23,473 bases of DNA from Bacteroidota bacterium (GCA_023429825.1 JAEZDC010000115.1:1-23473); one strand, 5' to 3'. Shown: positions 13,555-21,824, counted from the stretch's first letter. Numbers and translations: made by a program. Notes: generated from the sequence alone by a model not told the origin.

Positions 13555-14373
13555 CTATTTGAGCAGTCCCCAGAATGCATGACTTACGTACAGGTAAATG
13601 CTGGCAAAAACCAGAACTGACCAAATACAAATAACCGCTACTGAACAAATAAGCGCTTTCACAGCCGACCTGGTAGTTCTTTTATTTAAGAAATGGTAGT
13701 AAGAGATCGCCCGGTAGATGATTTCAAAAATAAAATAAAGCATCAAAACCCAGCTAAACCCTTGTCCGCCTATATAACTATTAAGAGGTCGAAAGAAAAG
13801 CGCATGAGCCAGCACAGTAAACCCGGATATATAGAGATTTGCAACGAGGTGCTCTGTGTAATTATATTTTCCTTTCAAATAAAAAAGCCAGAGAAAGAAG
13901 CTGATAAGCGGTGTGGCGATCATTGCTACAATGTTTGAATACTTGTTTATGAACTGCCTTGTCTCTAACCTTCGTTCTAAAATTGCAGCAACCTGGGCTT
14001 TTTGTTCGGAATTCTCAATTTTCTCAAACCTGATCTTTTCCTGTGATGTTATTTCAGAATCTCTTTTTACCGGGTCCACAATGTTGATCATAAACACATA
14101 AATAGCCGCAACAATCAGGAAGAAGTTAATCGGAGGGAAATACTTCCTGCGTTTACCTTCAACATATTCTCGTGAAACCATTCCCGGCCTGGTAGCCAGG
14201 TATCCTAACAGGGAGAGAATTCCCTTATCGGCATGGGTGAAATAATGCAAAAGATCATGACCCACATCGTGTATGCTCAGGCGATGTGTTTGAGTTTTCT
14301 GGCCACAGGTTGAGCAGAAGTTCTGATTAGGGATCACAGGAGTTCCACAATTCAGGCAATTGGCAGGTTGCAT
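13555..14373 (-). CDS. DUF3667 membrane protein with N-terminal zinc ribbon
   Basis: A 272-residue protein. The N-terminus carries two Cys pairs, CLNC (6-9) and CSTC (20-23), a zinc-ribbon, followed by the family signature THRLSIHDVGHDLLHYFTHADKGILSLLGYLATRPG and EGKRRKYFPPINFFLI (about 29-86). About five membrane spans follow: 83-98, 146-167, 180-195, about 206-221 and the last near 245-265. This is the DUF3667 layout common in Bacteroidota; function unknown. The zinc ribbon would face the cytoplasm. Its 5' end is 146 bases from gcvP, which is divergent; its 3' end is one base from the SPOR gene. Confidence 0.85.
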   Translation of the reverse strand: MQPANCLNCGTPVIPNQNFCSTCGQKTQTHRLSIHDVGHDLLHYFTHADKGILSLLGYLATRPGMVSREYVEGKRRKYFPPINFFLIVAAIYVFMINIVDPVKRDSEITSQEKIRFEKIENSEQKAQVAAILERRLETRQFINKYSNIVAMIATPLISFFLWLFYLKGKYNYTEHLVANLYISGFTVLAHALFFRPLNSYIGGQGFSWVLMLYFIFEIIYRAISYYHFLNKRTTRSAVKALICSVAVICIWSVLVFASIYLYVSHAFWGLLK

Positions 14374-14421
14374 GGTGGAAAAGTACGGATTTTCAGCAGG
14401 TTTTTAGTGGTGCCCGAACCT

Positions 14422-14429
14422 TACCTTTG
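14422..14429 (+). promoter_or_regulatory. -7 box of gcvP
   Basis: TACCTTTG followed by CGGCG is a perfect match to the Bacteroidota -7 box. A T-run at 14401-14405 stands near the -33 position. Transcription would start close to 14436, giving a leader of about 85 bases before gcvP. Confidence 0.5.
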
Positions 14430-14449
14430 CGGCGAAAATTCAGAGCTAA

Positions 14450-14492
14450 CAGCTATCCGCGGGCAGCAACTAAGGCAAGCGGTTGGTAGCTG
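14450..14492 (+). promoter_or_regulatory. Imperfect stem-loop in the gcvP leader
   Basis: CAGCTA (14450-14455) pairs with TAGCTG (14487-14492), then an internal loop (T opposite TTGG), then CCGC (14457-14460) with GCGG (14479-14482), closing an 18-base loop. It lies inside the predicted leader. It does not show the paired purine-rich aptamers of a glycine riboswitch, so any control role is unknown. Confidence 0.3.
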
Positions 14493-14519
14493 AAGGCTGA
14501 AACCTGATAGATTAATTGT

Positions 14520-17408
14520 ATGAACCTATTTGAACAACAACGACACGAGTTTATTCCACGTCACATTGGTCCCAATGAAACTGATACAGCAGCAATGCTG
14601 AAAGAGATCGGTGAAGAAAGTATGGAGAGCCTGATCAATAAAGTGATTCCCGCCTCTATTCGTTTACAGAATCCTTTAGAGACCGGTGATCCAATGAGTG
14701 AGCAGGAGTATTTACAACACATCAAAGAAGTTTCACTCAAGAATAAGATATACAAATCCTATATCGGCCAGGGCTATTACGATTGTCTCACACCTTCGGT
14801 GATTCAAAGAACTATTTTCGAAAACCCGGGATGGTATACCCAGTACACACCGTACCAGGCAGAGATATCACAAGGTCGTTTAGAGAGCCTGTTAAACTTC
14901 CAAACGATGGTGAGCGATCTTACCGGTTTACCTATTGCTAATGCTTCGTTATTAGACGAGGCTACTGCAGCGGCGGAAGCAATGGCGATGTTGTTTCATC
15001 ACGTGAACAGGGGAGAAAAAGCAGAGAAGCCTTTATTCTTCGTTGATCAAAACACATTTCCACAAACAGTAGATGTATTATATACCAGAGCTGAGCCTTT
15101 GGGAATTCAGCTCGTGATAAATGAGTATAAAAATGAGCCACTGAACGATGCTTATTTTGGCGCATTGATCCAATACCCGAATGCAGAAGGTTCTGTTGAA
15201 GATTACAGGAACTTTATTGAAAGAATGCATGGTCATGGTGCATTTGTAGTAATGGCAACCGACCTGTTAGCGCTCACTTTATTAACCCCTCCGGGAGAAT
15301 TAGGCGCTGATGTAGCCATAGGTTCTGCCCAACGTTTTGGCGTGCCTTTGGGATATGGTGGTCCACATGCTGCTTTCTTCTCTACAAAAGAAGAATTCAA
15401 ACGCGGCATCCCCGGAAGAATAATCGGAGTGAGTGTGGATGCACAAAATAATCGTGCATTAAGAATGGCGTTGCAAACAAGGGAACAACACATCAAGAGA
15501 GAAAAAGCAACTTCTAATATTTGTACTGCACAGGCATTATTGGCTAATATGGCAGCAATGTATGCGGTATATCATGGCCCGGAAGGAATAAAGAACATTG
15601 CGAAACGTGTTTCACTATTAGCAGGAACATTAGCTGCGGAATTAACAGAAGCAGGTTATCACATGGCCAATAAATATTTCTTCGACACTATCACCATAAA
15701 AACGGATGATGTTGCCAAGATCAGGGCAATAGCTGAGACGAGAGGAGTGAATTTCTGGTACTCCGACGATAATCAACGCATTGGTATTGCATTAGATGAA
15801 ACCACTACACAGGCTGATGTGTTAGATATCATTGGCATTTTCCAGGAACATGCAAGTAAAGACATTGCTGCAGTTACTTTCGATGACGAACATTCATATG
15901 ATCATATCCCGGAAGACCTTGTGCGTACATCTTCTTACTTAACACATCCTGTTTTCAACACGCATCGTAGCGAAACACAAATGATGCGTTATATTAAATC
16001 TTTAGAAAGTAAAGACATTTCTCTCGATAATTCAATGATCCCGCTTGGAAGCTGTACCATGAAATTAAATGCAGCTACTGAACTGATGCCTTTGAGCTGG
16101 GCACATTGGGCTAAGATCCATCCTTTTGTTCCTGCTGACCAAGCGAAAGGTTATCAATACATTATTTCAGAATTAGAGAATGATCTGTGTAAGATCACTG
16201 GTTTTGCAGCATGCAGTCTGCAACCTAATAGTGGCGCACAGGGTGAGTATGCAGGGTTGCTTGCCATCAGGAATTATCACATCGGCAATGGTAACCCGCA
16301 TAGAAATGTAGTGCTGATCCCTATCTCGGCTCACGGAACCAATCCTGCTTCAGCAGTGATGTGCGGAATGAAAGTCGTGGTAGTAAAGAGTACTGCTGAA
16401 GGCTATATTGATGTGGCAGATCTTAAAGCAAAGGCAGAGCAACACAAAGAGAACCTGTCATGTTTGATGGTAACATATCCATCTACGCATGGTGTGTTTG
16501 AAGATGGAATCAAAGAAGTGTGCAGCATCATCCATGAAAATGGAGGACAGGTGTACATGGATGGCGCCAATATGAATGCACAGGTTGGATTAACATCTCC
16601 TGCAACTATCGGTGCAGATGTTTGCCATCTCAATCTTCATAAAACATTCGCTATTCCGCACGGTGGTGGCGGCCCGGGCATGGGGCCGATTTGTGTGGCG
16701 GCGCATTTAGCGCAATTCTTGCCAGGACATGTAAGTGGAGATAAACTGCCTAACGTAACACACAGGCAAGGTGCAGTGAGTGCAGCTCCGTTTGGATCAG
16801 CTTCTATTTTGCTCATCAGTTATGCATATATAAAAATGCTGGGAAGTGTAGGCCTGAGAAAAGCAACTGAATATGCAATTCTCAACGCCAATTATATGAG
16901 GGCAAGACTGCAGAAGTATTATCCAATATTATATACCGGTGCAAATGGCGTGGCGGCACATGAATTTATCGTTGATCTGCGTCCTTTCAAAAATACAAGT
17001 GGCATTGAAGCTGAGGATGTGGCGAAGCGACTGATGGATTTTGGATTTCATGCACCTACACTGAGCTTCCCGGTTCCGGGCACGATCATGATAGAGCCAA
17101 CCGAAAGTGAAGACAAAGCTGAATTGGATCGTTTAGTTGAAGCACTCATTACGATCCATGAGGAGATCAAATCGATTGAAGAAGGTAAATCAGATAAGAC
17201 AGACAATCCTCTGAAAAATGCACCACACACACAAGCTGTGGTATGTTCAGATGAATGGAACCGTCAATATACCAGGCAGCAGGCTGCATTTCCATTAAGT
17301 TATATCCGTCATAATAAGTTTTGGCCTGCTATAGCAAGGATCAATAATACTTATGGTGACAGAAACTTAATTTGTACATGTGAGCCGATAGAAAGTTATG
17401 CAGAGTAA
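14520..17408 (+). CDS. gcvP: Glycine dehydrogenase (decarboxylating), P protein of the glycine cleavage system
   Basis: A 962-residue single-chain P protein, the full length of the fused type (GcvPA plus GcvPB in one chain). It decarboxylates glycine with PLP and passes the aminomethyl group to lipoylated H protein. Visible: FIPRHIGP near the N-terminus (12-19), the YIGQGYYDCLTPSVIQRTIFENPGWYTQYTPYQAEISQGRLESLLNFQTM block (about 80-130), IPLGSCTMKLNA (about 507-518), the Gly-rich HGGGGPGMGP and the PLP lysine Lys708 in LNLHKTF. All key motifs are intact. Cytoplasmic. The gcvT and gcvH genes are not in the window, usual in Bacteroidota. It has its own promoter box and terminator, so it is transcribed alone. 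Confidence 0.97.
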   Translation: MNLFEQQRHEFIPRHIGPNETDTAAMLKEIGEESMESLINKVIPASIRLQNPLETGDPMSEQEYLQHIKEVSLKNKIYKSYIGQGYYDCLTPSVIQRTIFENPGWYTQYTPYQAEISQGRLESLLNFQTMVSDLTGLPIANASLLDEATAAAEAMAMLFHHVNRGEKAEKPLFFVDQNTFPQTVDVLYTRAEPLGIQLVINEYKNEPLNDAYFGALIQYPNAEGSVEDYRNFIERMHGHGAFVVMATDLLALTLLTPPGELGADVAIGSAQRFGVPLGYGGPHAAFFSTKEEFKRGIPGRIIGVSVDAQNNRALRMALQTREQHIKREKATSNICTAQALLANMAAMYAVYHGPEGIKNIAKRVSLLAGTLAAELTEAGYHMANKYFFDTITIKTDDVAKIRAIAETRGVNFWYSDDNQRIGIALDETTTQADVLDIIGIFQEHASKDIAAVTFDDEHSYDHIPEDLVRTSSYLTHPVFNTHRSETQMMRYIKSLESKDISLDNSMIPLGSCTMKLNAATELMPLSWAHWAKIHPFVPADQAKGYQYIISELENDLCKITGFAACSLQPNSGAQGEYAGLLAIRNYHIGNGNPHRNVVLIPISAHGTNPASAVMCGMKVVVVKSTAEGYIDVADLKAKAEQHKENLSCLMVTYPSTHGVFEDGIKEVCSIIHENGGQVYMDGANMNAQVGLTSPATIGADVCHLNLHKTFAIPHGGGGPGMGPICVAAHLAQFLPGHVSGDKLPNVTHRQGAVSAAPFGSASILLISYAYIKMLGSVGLRKATEYAILNANYMRARLQKYYPILYTGANGVAAHEFIVDLRPFKNTSGIEAEDVAKRLMDFGFHAPTLSFPVPGTIMIEPTESEDKAELDRLVEALITIHEEIKSIEEGKSDKTDNPLKNAPHTQAVVCSDEWNRQYTRQQAAFPLSYIRHNKFWPAIARINNTYGDRNLICTCEPIESYAE

Positions 17409-17424
17409 TTTTTTGTTTTTATAT

Positions 17425-17450
17425 AAAAGCCCTGCACATGCAGGGTTTTT
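17425..17450 (+). terminator. gcvP terminator
   Basis: CCCTGCA (17430-17436) pairs with TGCAGGG (17439-17445), preceded by AAAAG and followed by a T-run. It begins 17 bases after the gcvP stop and may also serve the convergent DUF4251 gene ending at 17453. Confidence 0.8.
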
Positions 17451-17452
17451 AT

Positions 17453-17929
17453 TTATAGACTTGCTGCGATTCTTCCATAGAAGGAAATTGCATCTCTACT
17501 TGTGCTGATCACGTTTAATGTAGCACTTCCACCTTGTGTGATATTTAATTGCAGGTGCCTGACATCTGTTACATCCTGCGGCTCGATGATGACTTCCCAT
17601 CCTTTAGCACCGGTTGTAGTATTGTACCGGAAGTTCGTTGAAGTAAATGTCAATCCTCCTCCTACGGGATAAGTGGGTGAAGTAACTCGTCCGTAATAAG
17701 GCAGGTAAGCTACAATAGAATCTTTAGTGATCCGTAGATCATAGTCTGTTGTCAATTGGATCGTTCTTCCTCTCAGTGGGTTTGCACTCTGAGCTTTAAA
17801 AACAAACCGTTGGTCGCTTACAAGTTTTGAAACTTCTGCAGCTTGCTCGGGAGCAATACTCCTGTTACAGGCGACAAATACTATTATCATTATCCATAAG
17901 AGCCTCATATCGACTTTTATAATCTGCAT
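17453..17929 (-). CDS. DUF4251 lipoprotein
   Basis: A 158-residue protein (151 if started at Met8, equally likely). The N-terminus is hydrophobic and ends FVAC, with the probable lipid-carrying Cys21. The mature part has the DUF4251 pattern: a helix AEVSKLVSDQRFVFKAQSANPLRG, then LTTDYDLRITKDSIVAYLPYYGR, GGGLTFTSTNFRY, and a C-terminal SATLNVISTSRDAISFYGRI. DUF4251 proteins are common Bacteroidota lipoproteins of unknown function. It follows the methyltransferase gene by 38 bases on the same strand, so may share its transcript. Confidence 0.85.
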   Translation of the reverse strand: MQIIKVDMRLLWIMIIVFVACNRSIAPEQAAEVSKLVSDQRFVFKAQSANPLRGRTIQLTTDYDLRITKDSIVAYLPYYGRVTSPTYPVGGGLTFTSTNFRYNTTTGAKGWEVIIEPQDVTDVRHLQLNITQGGSATLNVISTSRDAISFYGRIAASL

Positions 17930-17967
17930 CAGAATTGATGCCTCATTTGGTTAGGAGGAGGTGAAAA

Positions 17968-18852
17968 TCAGATCGGCCGGGTGATCAGCGTAAGATTTGT
18001 ACCCAACTTCAGCCACCTGTTAAAGAATTTGAACTTAAATTTTTGCGAGGTTGGTTCCTTTCGGCTGTAAGTGTAATACTCAATAATCTTGAAATTGTTT
18101 TTCTCCATCAGGTATTTCATACTCTTGATCGTAGGTTCAAATAAATGATCTGGTGTACGGGAAGGATCACTCCACGATGATGAGAATTGCTTCTTGAGTT
18201 TTAGCTTGTAAAATATGTGCTGGATGTAATGACTAAAGCCAAGCTTATATGGCACATTAATTACCAGTATTCCGTTTGTACCTAATAATTTCCTGGAATG
18301 CCGTATCCATAAGTTTGGATCTGGTACATGTTCCAATACATGGCTCATATGAATCAGGGAGAATTTATATCCGGGATCAAAATTTTCAAATTGCTCTACG
18401 ATTACATCAATGCCCAATTGTTTTTTTACAAAAGATGCCATTTGAGCGGAAACATCTAAACCTACTGACCTTTTATAATATGGTTTTGCTGCGAGCAAAA
18501 AAGTTCCCATTCCGCTTCCGATATCCAGCACCGCAGTTTTATTGTCATCATATTTAGAGATATAAGCGATTTCTCTCTCAAACATTTTTAAGGAAGATTG
18601 TTTGATAGAATTCAGATCCTCGGGAGAAAGATTGTCGGCATACTGGTAGTACGAGGCATAAGCTGCATCAATAAAATGCTGATCATATTTCGGTCTTGGA
18701 GAAGAGTATATGAGAGTGCAGTTACTGCATTTTACATAAGTATACTGCAACCTGCTTCCGAATCGCTCATATATTTTGTATTCTGAAGAATTGCAAAAGG
18801 GACAATTGACTGTTTCCCATTGACTGGGCTCGTATATTTTGGGAGTTGACAT
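17968..18852 (-). CDS. Class I SAM-dependent methyltransferase with N-terminal zinc ribbon
   Basis: A 294-residue protein. An N-terminal zinc ribbon (Cys17, Cys20, Cys42, Cys45: NCPFC...KCSNC) precedes a Methyltransf_11/23-type domain with motif I VLDIGSGMG (108-116) and a HMSHVLEHVPDP segment typical of motif IV/post-I regions. The ribbon-plus-methyltransferase layout and the SSPRP stretch after the ribbon are seen in methyltransferases of surface polysaccharide or sugar biosynthesis, but no glycan genes lie nearby, so the substrate is not assigned. Cytoplasmic. A -7 box upstream on the minus strand (18869-18876, TATTTTTG) supports the start at 18852. Confidence 0.85.
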   Translation of the reverse strand: MSTPKIYEPSQWETVNCPFCNSSEYKIYERFGSRLQYTYVKCSNCTLIYSSPRPKYDQHFIDAAYASYYQYADNLSPEDLNSIKQSSLKMFEREIAYISKYDDNKTAVLDIGSGMGTFLLAAKPYYKRSVGLDVSAQMASFVKKQLGIDVIVEQFENFDPGYKFSLIHMSHVLEHVPDPNLWIRHSRKLLGTNGILVINVPYKLGFSHYIQHIFYKLKLKKQFSSSWSDPSRTPDHLFEPTIKSMKYLMEKNNFKIIEYYTYSRKEPTSQKFKFKFFNRWLKLGTNLTLITRPI

Positions 18853-18868
18853 TGCTTTTATTGTGGAT

Positions 18869-18938
18869 CAAAAATAAGCGTGAAAGAATAATTCACTCAA
18901 CGAATCTTGTATTGGGCAGACTATCAGCACAATATTTG
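18869..18938. promoter_or_regulatory. Divergent promoters, methyltransferase / YqaE gene
   Basis: Minus strand: TATTTTTG at 18876-18869 is a perfect TAnnTTTG box with GTTG 21 bases upstream (18901-18898), giving a short leader to the ATG at 18852. Plus strand: AATATTTG at 18931-18938 with CTTG at 18906-18909, 21 bases apart, giving a leader of about 30 bases to 18975. The two promoters lie back to back. Confidence 0.45.
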
Positions 18939-18974
18939 TTACAGCTATTCATCATTCACCAAAATCCTATTCAA

Positions 18975-19382
18975 ATGAGATCACTGCTTACCCGTATGGT
19001 AGTTCTAGCTATATTGATCGCATTAAATGCTCCCCCGGCAAATGCTATCAATCCATCAAAAACAGGTGGGACTGAAACTTCAACTACTGGTCCTTCTATC
19101 GAGAGCGCACTATCTGAGTTCAGGTCACTTTCCAGAAAAGAGAAAAAAGAGCGGTATAAAGAAGTAAGAAAGTTATTGAAAGAGTTGAAGGCCGCAAAAA
19201 AATCAGGCGCAGAGCCCTCTACCAATACAGTGTTATTAGCTATCCTGGCTGTATTGCTTCCACCTCTTGCAGTATACCTGCATGAAGGCGAAATAAACAA
19301 CAGGTTCTGGATATCATTATTGCTGACATTGTTATTTTGGTTGCCGGGTGTTATATATGCCCTGATCATTGTATTGTCTTAG
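18975..19382 (+). CDS. YqaE/Pmp3 family membrane protein with secretory N-terminal extension
   Basis: A 135-residue protein from the ATG at 18975; a TTG frame from 18846 overlaps the methyltransferase and lacks the family N-terminus. Residues 1-25 look like a Sec signal peptide (LLTRMVVLAILIALNAPPANA). Then a polar, Lys/Arg/Glu-rich helix (SEFRSLSRKEKKERYKEVRKLLKELKAAKKSG). The last ~55 residues are a YqaE/Pmp3 domain: LLAILAVLLPPLAVYLHEGE, then WISLLLTLLFWLPGVIYALIIVL. Pmp3-type proteins are small two-span membrane proteins linked to membrane potential and salt stress. The usual family protein is only ~50-60 residues, so the signal-plus-helix front is an addition. Terminator follows at 19399. 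Confidence 0.8.
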   Translation: MRSLLTRMVVLAILIALNAPPANAINPSKTGGTETSTTGPSIESALSEFRSLSRKEKKERYKEVRKLLKELKAAKKSGAEPSTNTVLLAILAVLLPPLAVYLHEGEINNRFWISLLLTLLFWLPGVIYALIIVLS

Positions 19383-19398
19383 TCTAAATATTTTAAAC

Positions 19399-19429
19399 AA
19401 AAGACCGTAACAGCATATTACGGTCTTTT
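19399..19429 (+). terminator. Terminator after the YqaE/Pmp3 gene
   Basis: AAAAGACCGTAA (19399-19410) pairs perfectly with TTACGGTCTTTT (19418-19429) across a 7-base loop, followed by more T's. It begins 16 bases after the stop. Confidence 0.85.
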
Positions 19430-19457
19430 TCTTTTATTTGCCATTCAAATCAATACA

Positions 19458-20351
19458 ATGAAGAAGTACATTTTTTCTTTCATCGCTCTTTCAGCCATGT
19501 TTTATATCACCTCGTGCAAAAGTGGATCTGAAACAGTTGACCTTAAATTTCAATTGGGCAAAGGTGGTAAATATGAGTACGCAACCAATATGGATATGAC
19601 CATGAACCAGATGGGGATGCAGGCAAAAACAAAAATGGGAGTTACATACTTATTTGAAGTGGTAGGTGACAGTGCAGGGTGGAAGCAGTTATCTTCCACC
19701 ATACAACGAGTAACAATGGATGTGGACGGAATGGGTATGAATATGAGCTTTGACAGCGATAAACCCTCAGCTGATACGGCCGGCCCTATGGGAGTTACAG
19801 CAAAAATGTTTACTGCAATGAAAGGCGGCAAGTTTTCTTTTACTATGAACGAGAAAGGAGAGGTAGGCAGCGTAAGTGGTATACAGGAGATGGTGGCTAA
19901 AATGCTTTCTGGTAATCCGAATGCAGAGCAAATGCTCGCCTCTATGCAACAAACATTCAGCGAAGAGAATTTTAAGCAGAATGTGCAGCAATCCTTTGCG
20001 ATTTATCCCGATAAACCGGTTAAAGTTGGTGAATCATGGAAAAAGTCTATGGTTATGCAAAATCAAGGTATGACTATAAAGAGTGATAATACATACACGC
20101 TGGAATCTGTTAAGGGAGATGATGCAGCGATCAAAGTTGCTTCTAATTTGTCAAGCGATTCCACGGCGGTCCAGGGCGTTGCAATTAAAGTTTCAGGAAC
20201 ATCCAATGGTAACATGAATTTCCACGTTCCTACAGGACTTGCAACCTCCGGTAAGGTTAATATGAATATGGATATGAAGATGAATGCGCAAGGGCAGGAA
20301 ATGCCAATGAAAATGGATATGATCATTACTATTACGGGTAAAAAGCAATAA
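19458..20351 (+). CDS. Methionine-rich lipoprotein, DUF6263-like
   Basis: A 297-residue lipoprotein: MKKYIFSFIALSAMFYITSC, lipobox ITSC with Cys20. The mature part has a repeated beta pattern that fits DUF6263: GKGGKYEYATNMDMTMNQ, a middle FTMNEKGEVGSVSGIQEM, YPDKPVKVGESWKKS, and a C-terminal strand VNMNMDMKMNAQGQEMPMKMDM. The DUF6263 name is from pattern memory. Methionine is 32 of 297 residues (about 11%), often on alternate residues, which fits strands with Met facing one side. Function unknown; sits in the outer or inner membrane facing the periplasm. It lies between terminators on both sides, so is transcribed alone. Confidence 0.8.
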   Translation: MKKYIFSFIALSAMFYITSCKSGSETVDLKFQLGKGGKYEYATNMDMTMNQMGMQAKTKMGVTYLFEVVGDSAGWKQLSSTIQRVTMDVDGMGMNMSFDSDKPSADTAGPMGVTAKMFTAMKGGKFSFTMNEKGEVGSVSGIQEMVAKMLSGNPNAEQMLASMQQTFSEENFKQNVQQSFAIYPDKPVKVGESWKKSMVMQNQGMTIKSDNTYTLESVKGDDAAIKVASNLSSDSTAVQGVAIKVSGTSNGNMNFHVPTGLATSGKVNMNMDMKMNAQGQEMPMKMDMIITITGKKQ

Positions 20352-20354
20352 CAT

Positions 20355-20372
20355 TTTTGATAATTATCAAAA
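20355..20372. promoter_or_regulatory. 18-bp perfect palindrome TTTTGATAATTATCAAAA
   Basis: An uninterrupted 18-bp palindrome three bases after the lipoprotein stop. Its right end overlaps the left arm of the following terminator (20369-20398). It may be a protein-binding site or extend the terminator. Confidence 0.5.
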
Positions 20373-20398
20373 GGGCTGTCTTAACAGGCAGCTCTTTT
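20369..20398 (+). terminator. Terminator after the Met-rich lipoprotein gene
   Basis: AAAAGGGCTG (20369-20378) pairs with CAGCTCTTTT (20389-20398) with one G-T wobble around a 10-base loop, followed by TATTTT. Confidence 0.75.
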
Positions 20399-20432
20399 TA
20401 TTTTCTATATTACTGAGTATTGTTAGTTTAGT

Positions 20433-21368
20433 ATGGTGAGTAAGTTTTTTAACAAGTTCATTTCTGTCTTTCTTATTCTGAAAAAATCGTTCCTGCATTT
20501 TTTAAAGAATGATCCTTTACGTATGGCAGGGGCTACGGCATTCTTTACAACATTTGCTCTGCCCCCCATAATGGTCATCATTATACAATCACTGAAGTAT
20601 ATTGTAGGGCCAGATGTAGTTCGCACAAAATTATTCTCCAACTTATCAGATACGTTAGGAATGGAAGCGACTGAACAGTTGGTTGAAGTATTGCATGCAT
20701 TCAGACGAATGGCAGCCAATTGGTGGATCACTATCGGCGGTTTTATATTTCTATTGTTTGTAGCTACTACGCTATTCAGAGTCATCAAGAATTCTATAAA
20801 CCAGATATGGCAGCTTAAGCCGATCGGGAAGGGCAGGGCTAAAAGAACTTTGAAAGCAAGATGCATAGCGATCATTGTGATATTAGTGGCGGGGGTTTTA
20901 CTGGTTGTAGGTTTGATGGCAGAAAGTGCCCAGGTGATGATCGGTAAATATTTATTCAGGGTTTCTCCTTTGCTTTCATCTTACTTCAACGCAATTTGGG
21001 GTACTATATTTTCTATTCTCATCACCACATGTTGGTTTGCGATCGTCTTCAGGTATCTTCCTGATGGTCGTCCCAGGTGGAAGATCACCTGGGTTGGTGC
21101 ACTGCTTACAAGTTTGTTGTTTATGATGGGGAAGATGGTGTTGCATGTGATGCTCAGTTATAGCAATATCAATAACTTCTATGGGGCTTCAGCTTCTGTT
21201 GTGCTGTTATTATTGTTTGTGTTCTACTCAGCTATGATCTTATATTATGGTGCAAGCTTCACTAAAACATGGGCCGAATTTCAGCAGCAACCGATCACTC
21301 CTTCACATGGGGCCATCTCATATAAATTGGTGGAGATCGAAGATGATCAGTCCGGCCATCAAAATTAA
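20433..21368 (+). CDS. YihY/BrkB family inner-membrane protein
   Basis: A 311-residue polytopic membrane protein with about six spans. The family N-terminus FLKNDPLRMAGATAFFTTFALPPIMVII (about 23-51) is clear, followed by TLFRVIKNSINQIWQLKP (about 112-130), a WKITWVGALLTSLLFM stretch (about 210-226), and SYSNINNFYGASASVVLLLLFVFYSAMILYYGASFTK near the C-terminus. YihY/BrkB proteins are of unsettled function (sometimes mislabelled ribonuclease BN). The N- and C-termini are probably cytoplasmic. The cytochrome gene follows by 46 bases, possibly cotranscribed. Confidence 0.9.
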   Translation: MVSKFFNKFISVFLILKKSFLHFLKNDPLRMAGATAFFTTFALPPIMVIIIQSLKYIVGPDVVRTKLFSNLSDTLGMEATEQLVEVLHAFRRMAANWWITIGGFIFLLFVATTLFRVIKNSINQIWQLKPIGKGRAKRTLKARCIAIIVILVAGVLLVVGLMAESAQVMIGKYLFRVSPLLSSYFNAIWGTIFSILITTCWFAIVFRYLPDGRPRWKITWVGALLTSLLFMMGKMVLHVMLSYSNINNFYGASASVVLLLLFVFYSAMILYYGASFTKTWAEFQQQPITPSHGAISYKLVEIEDDQSGHQN

Positions 21369-21414
21369 CTTAGGGAACCCTTGGTTTGTTCTAACTTAAC
21401 TAAAACAATTTTTT

Positions 21415-21798
21415 ATGCCACATTATAAAAAGGCGTTTACACTCATTGGTATATTTATCATCGTCATTGTTTTATTATCGTGGAATACCAATGATGATCA
21501 TCGGAATTTAAAGGTACTTCCGCTAAATATTAGTGGCGACAGTCTTCAAATGGTGATGGATGAATTTACTGAAGCACTTAACGTAAACTGTGCTTTCTGC
21601 CATGCACCAAAATCATCCGACTCAAAAACACTTGATTATGCCAGCGACGCTAATCATATAAAGGATATTACCCGTACAATGATGCGAATGACGATCAACA
21701 TGAACAAAGAGTACATGCAAACGCTACCTCATAAGAATATTCAATTGGTAACATGTTATACCTGCCATAGAGGCGAACCAACTCCAAAAACAAAATAA
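21415..21798 (+). CDS. Small membrane-anchored di-haem cytochrome c
   Basis: A 127-residue protein. Residues 8-22 (FTLIGIFIIVIVLLS) form a signal anchor. Two haem c sites are present: CAFCH (59-63) and CYTCH (114-118). The VMDEFTEALNVNCAFCH approach and the Met-rich RTMMRMTINMNKEYM helix between them match the small Bacteroidota proteins that align with the photosynthetic reaction-centre cytochrome subunit domain. It is periplasmic, probably an electron carrier; the partner is not shown. It follows the BrkB gene, and a hairpin lies at its stop. Confidence 0.87.
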   Translation: MPHYKKAFTLIGIFIIVIVLLSWNTNDDHRNLKVLPLNISGDSLQMVMDEFTEALNVNCAFCHAPKSSDSKTLDYASDANHIKDITRTMMRMTINMNKEYMQTLPHKNIQLVTCYTCHRGEPTPKTK

Positions 21799-21823
21799 AA
21801 AGCCTCACAACAGTGAAGCTTTT
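21798..21823 (+). terminator. Terminator of the cytochrome c gene
   Basis: AAAAGCCTCAC (21798-21808) pairs with GTGAAGCTTTT (21813-21823), one mismatch, loop AACA. It starts at the last base of the stop codon and ends just before the tRNA 3' end on the other strand, so it may serve both. Confidence 0.65.
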
Positions 21824-21824
21824 G

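Noticed and set aside
14436..14519. Glycine riboswitch before gcvP
   Set aside because: The leader is too short for the usual tandem aptamers and lacks their conserved purine-rich core.
18846..18974. Longer start (TTG 18846) for the YqaE/Pmp3 gene
   Set aside because: It overlaps the methyltransferase start and its promoter box, while ATG 18975 begins directly with a signal peptide.
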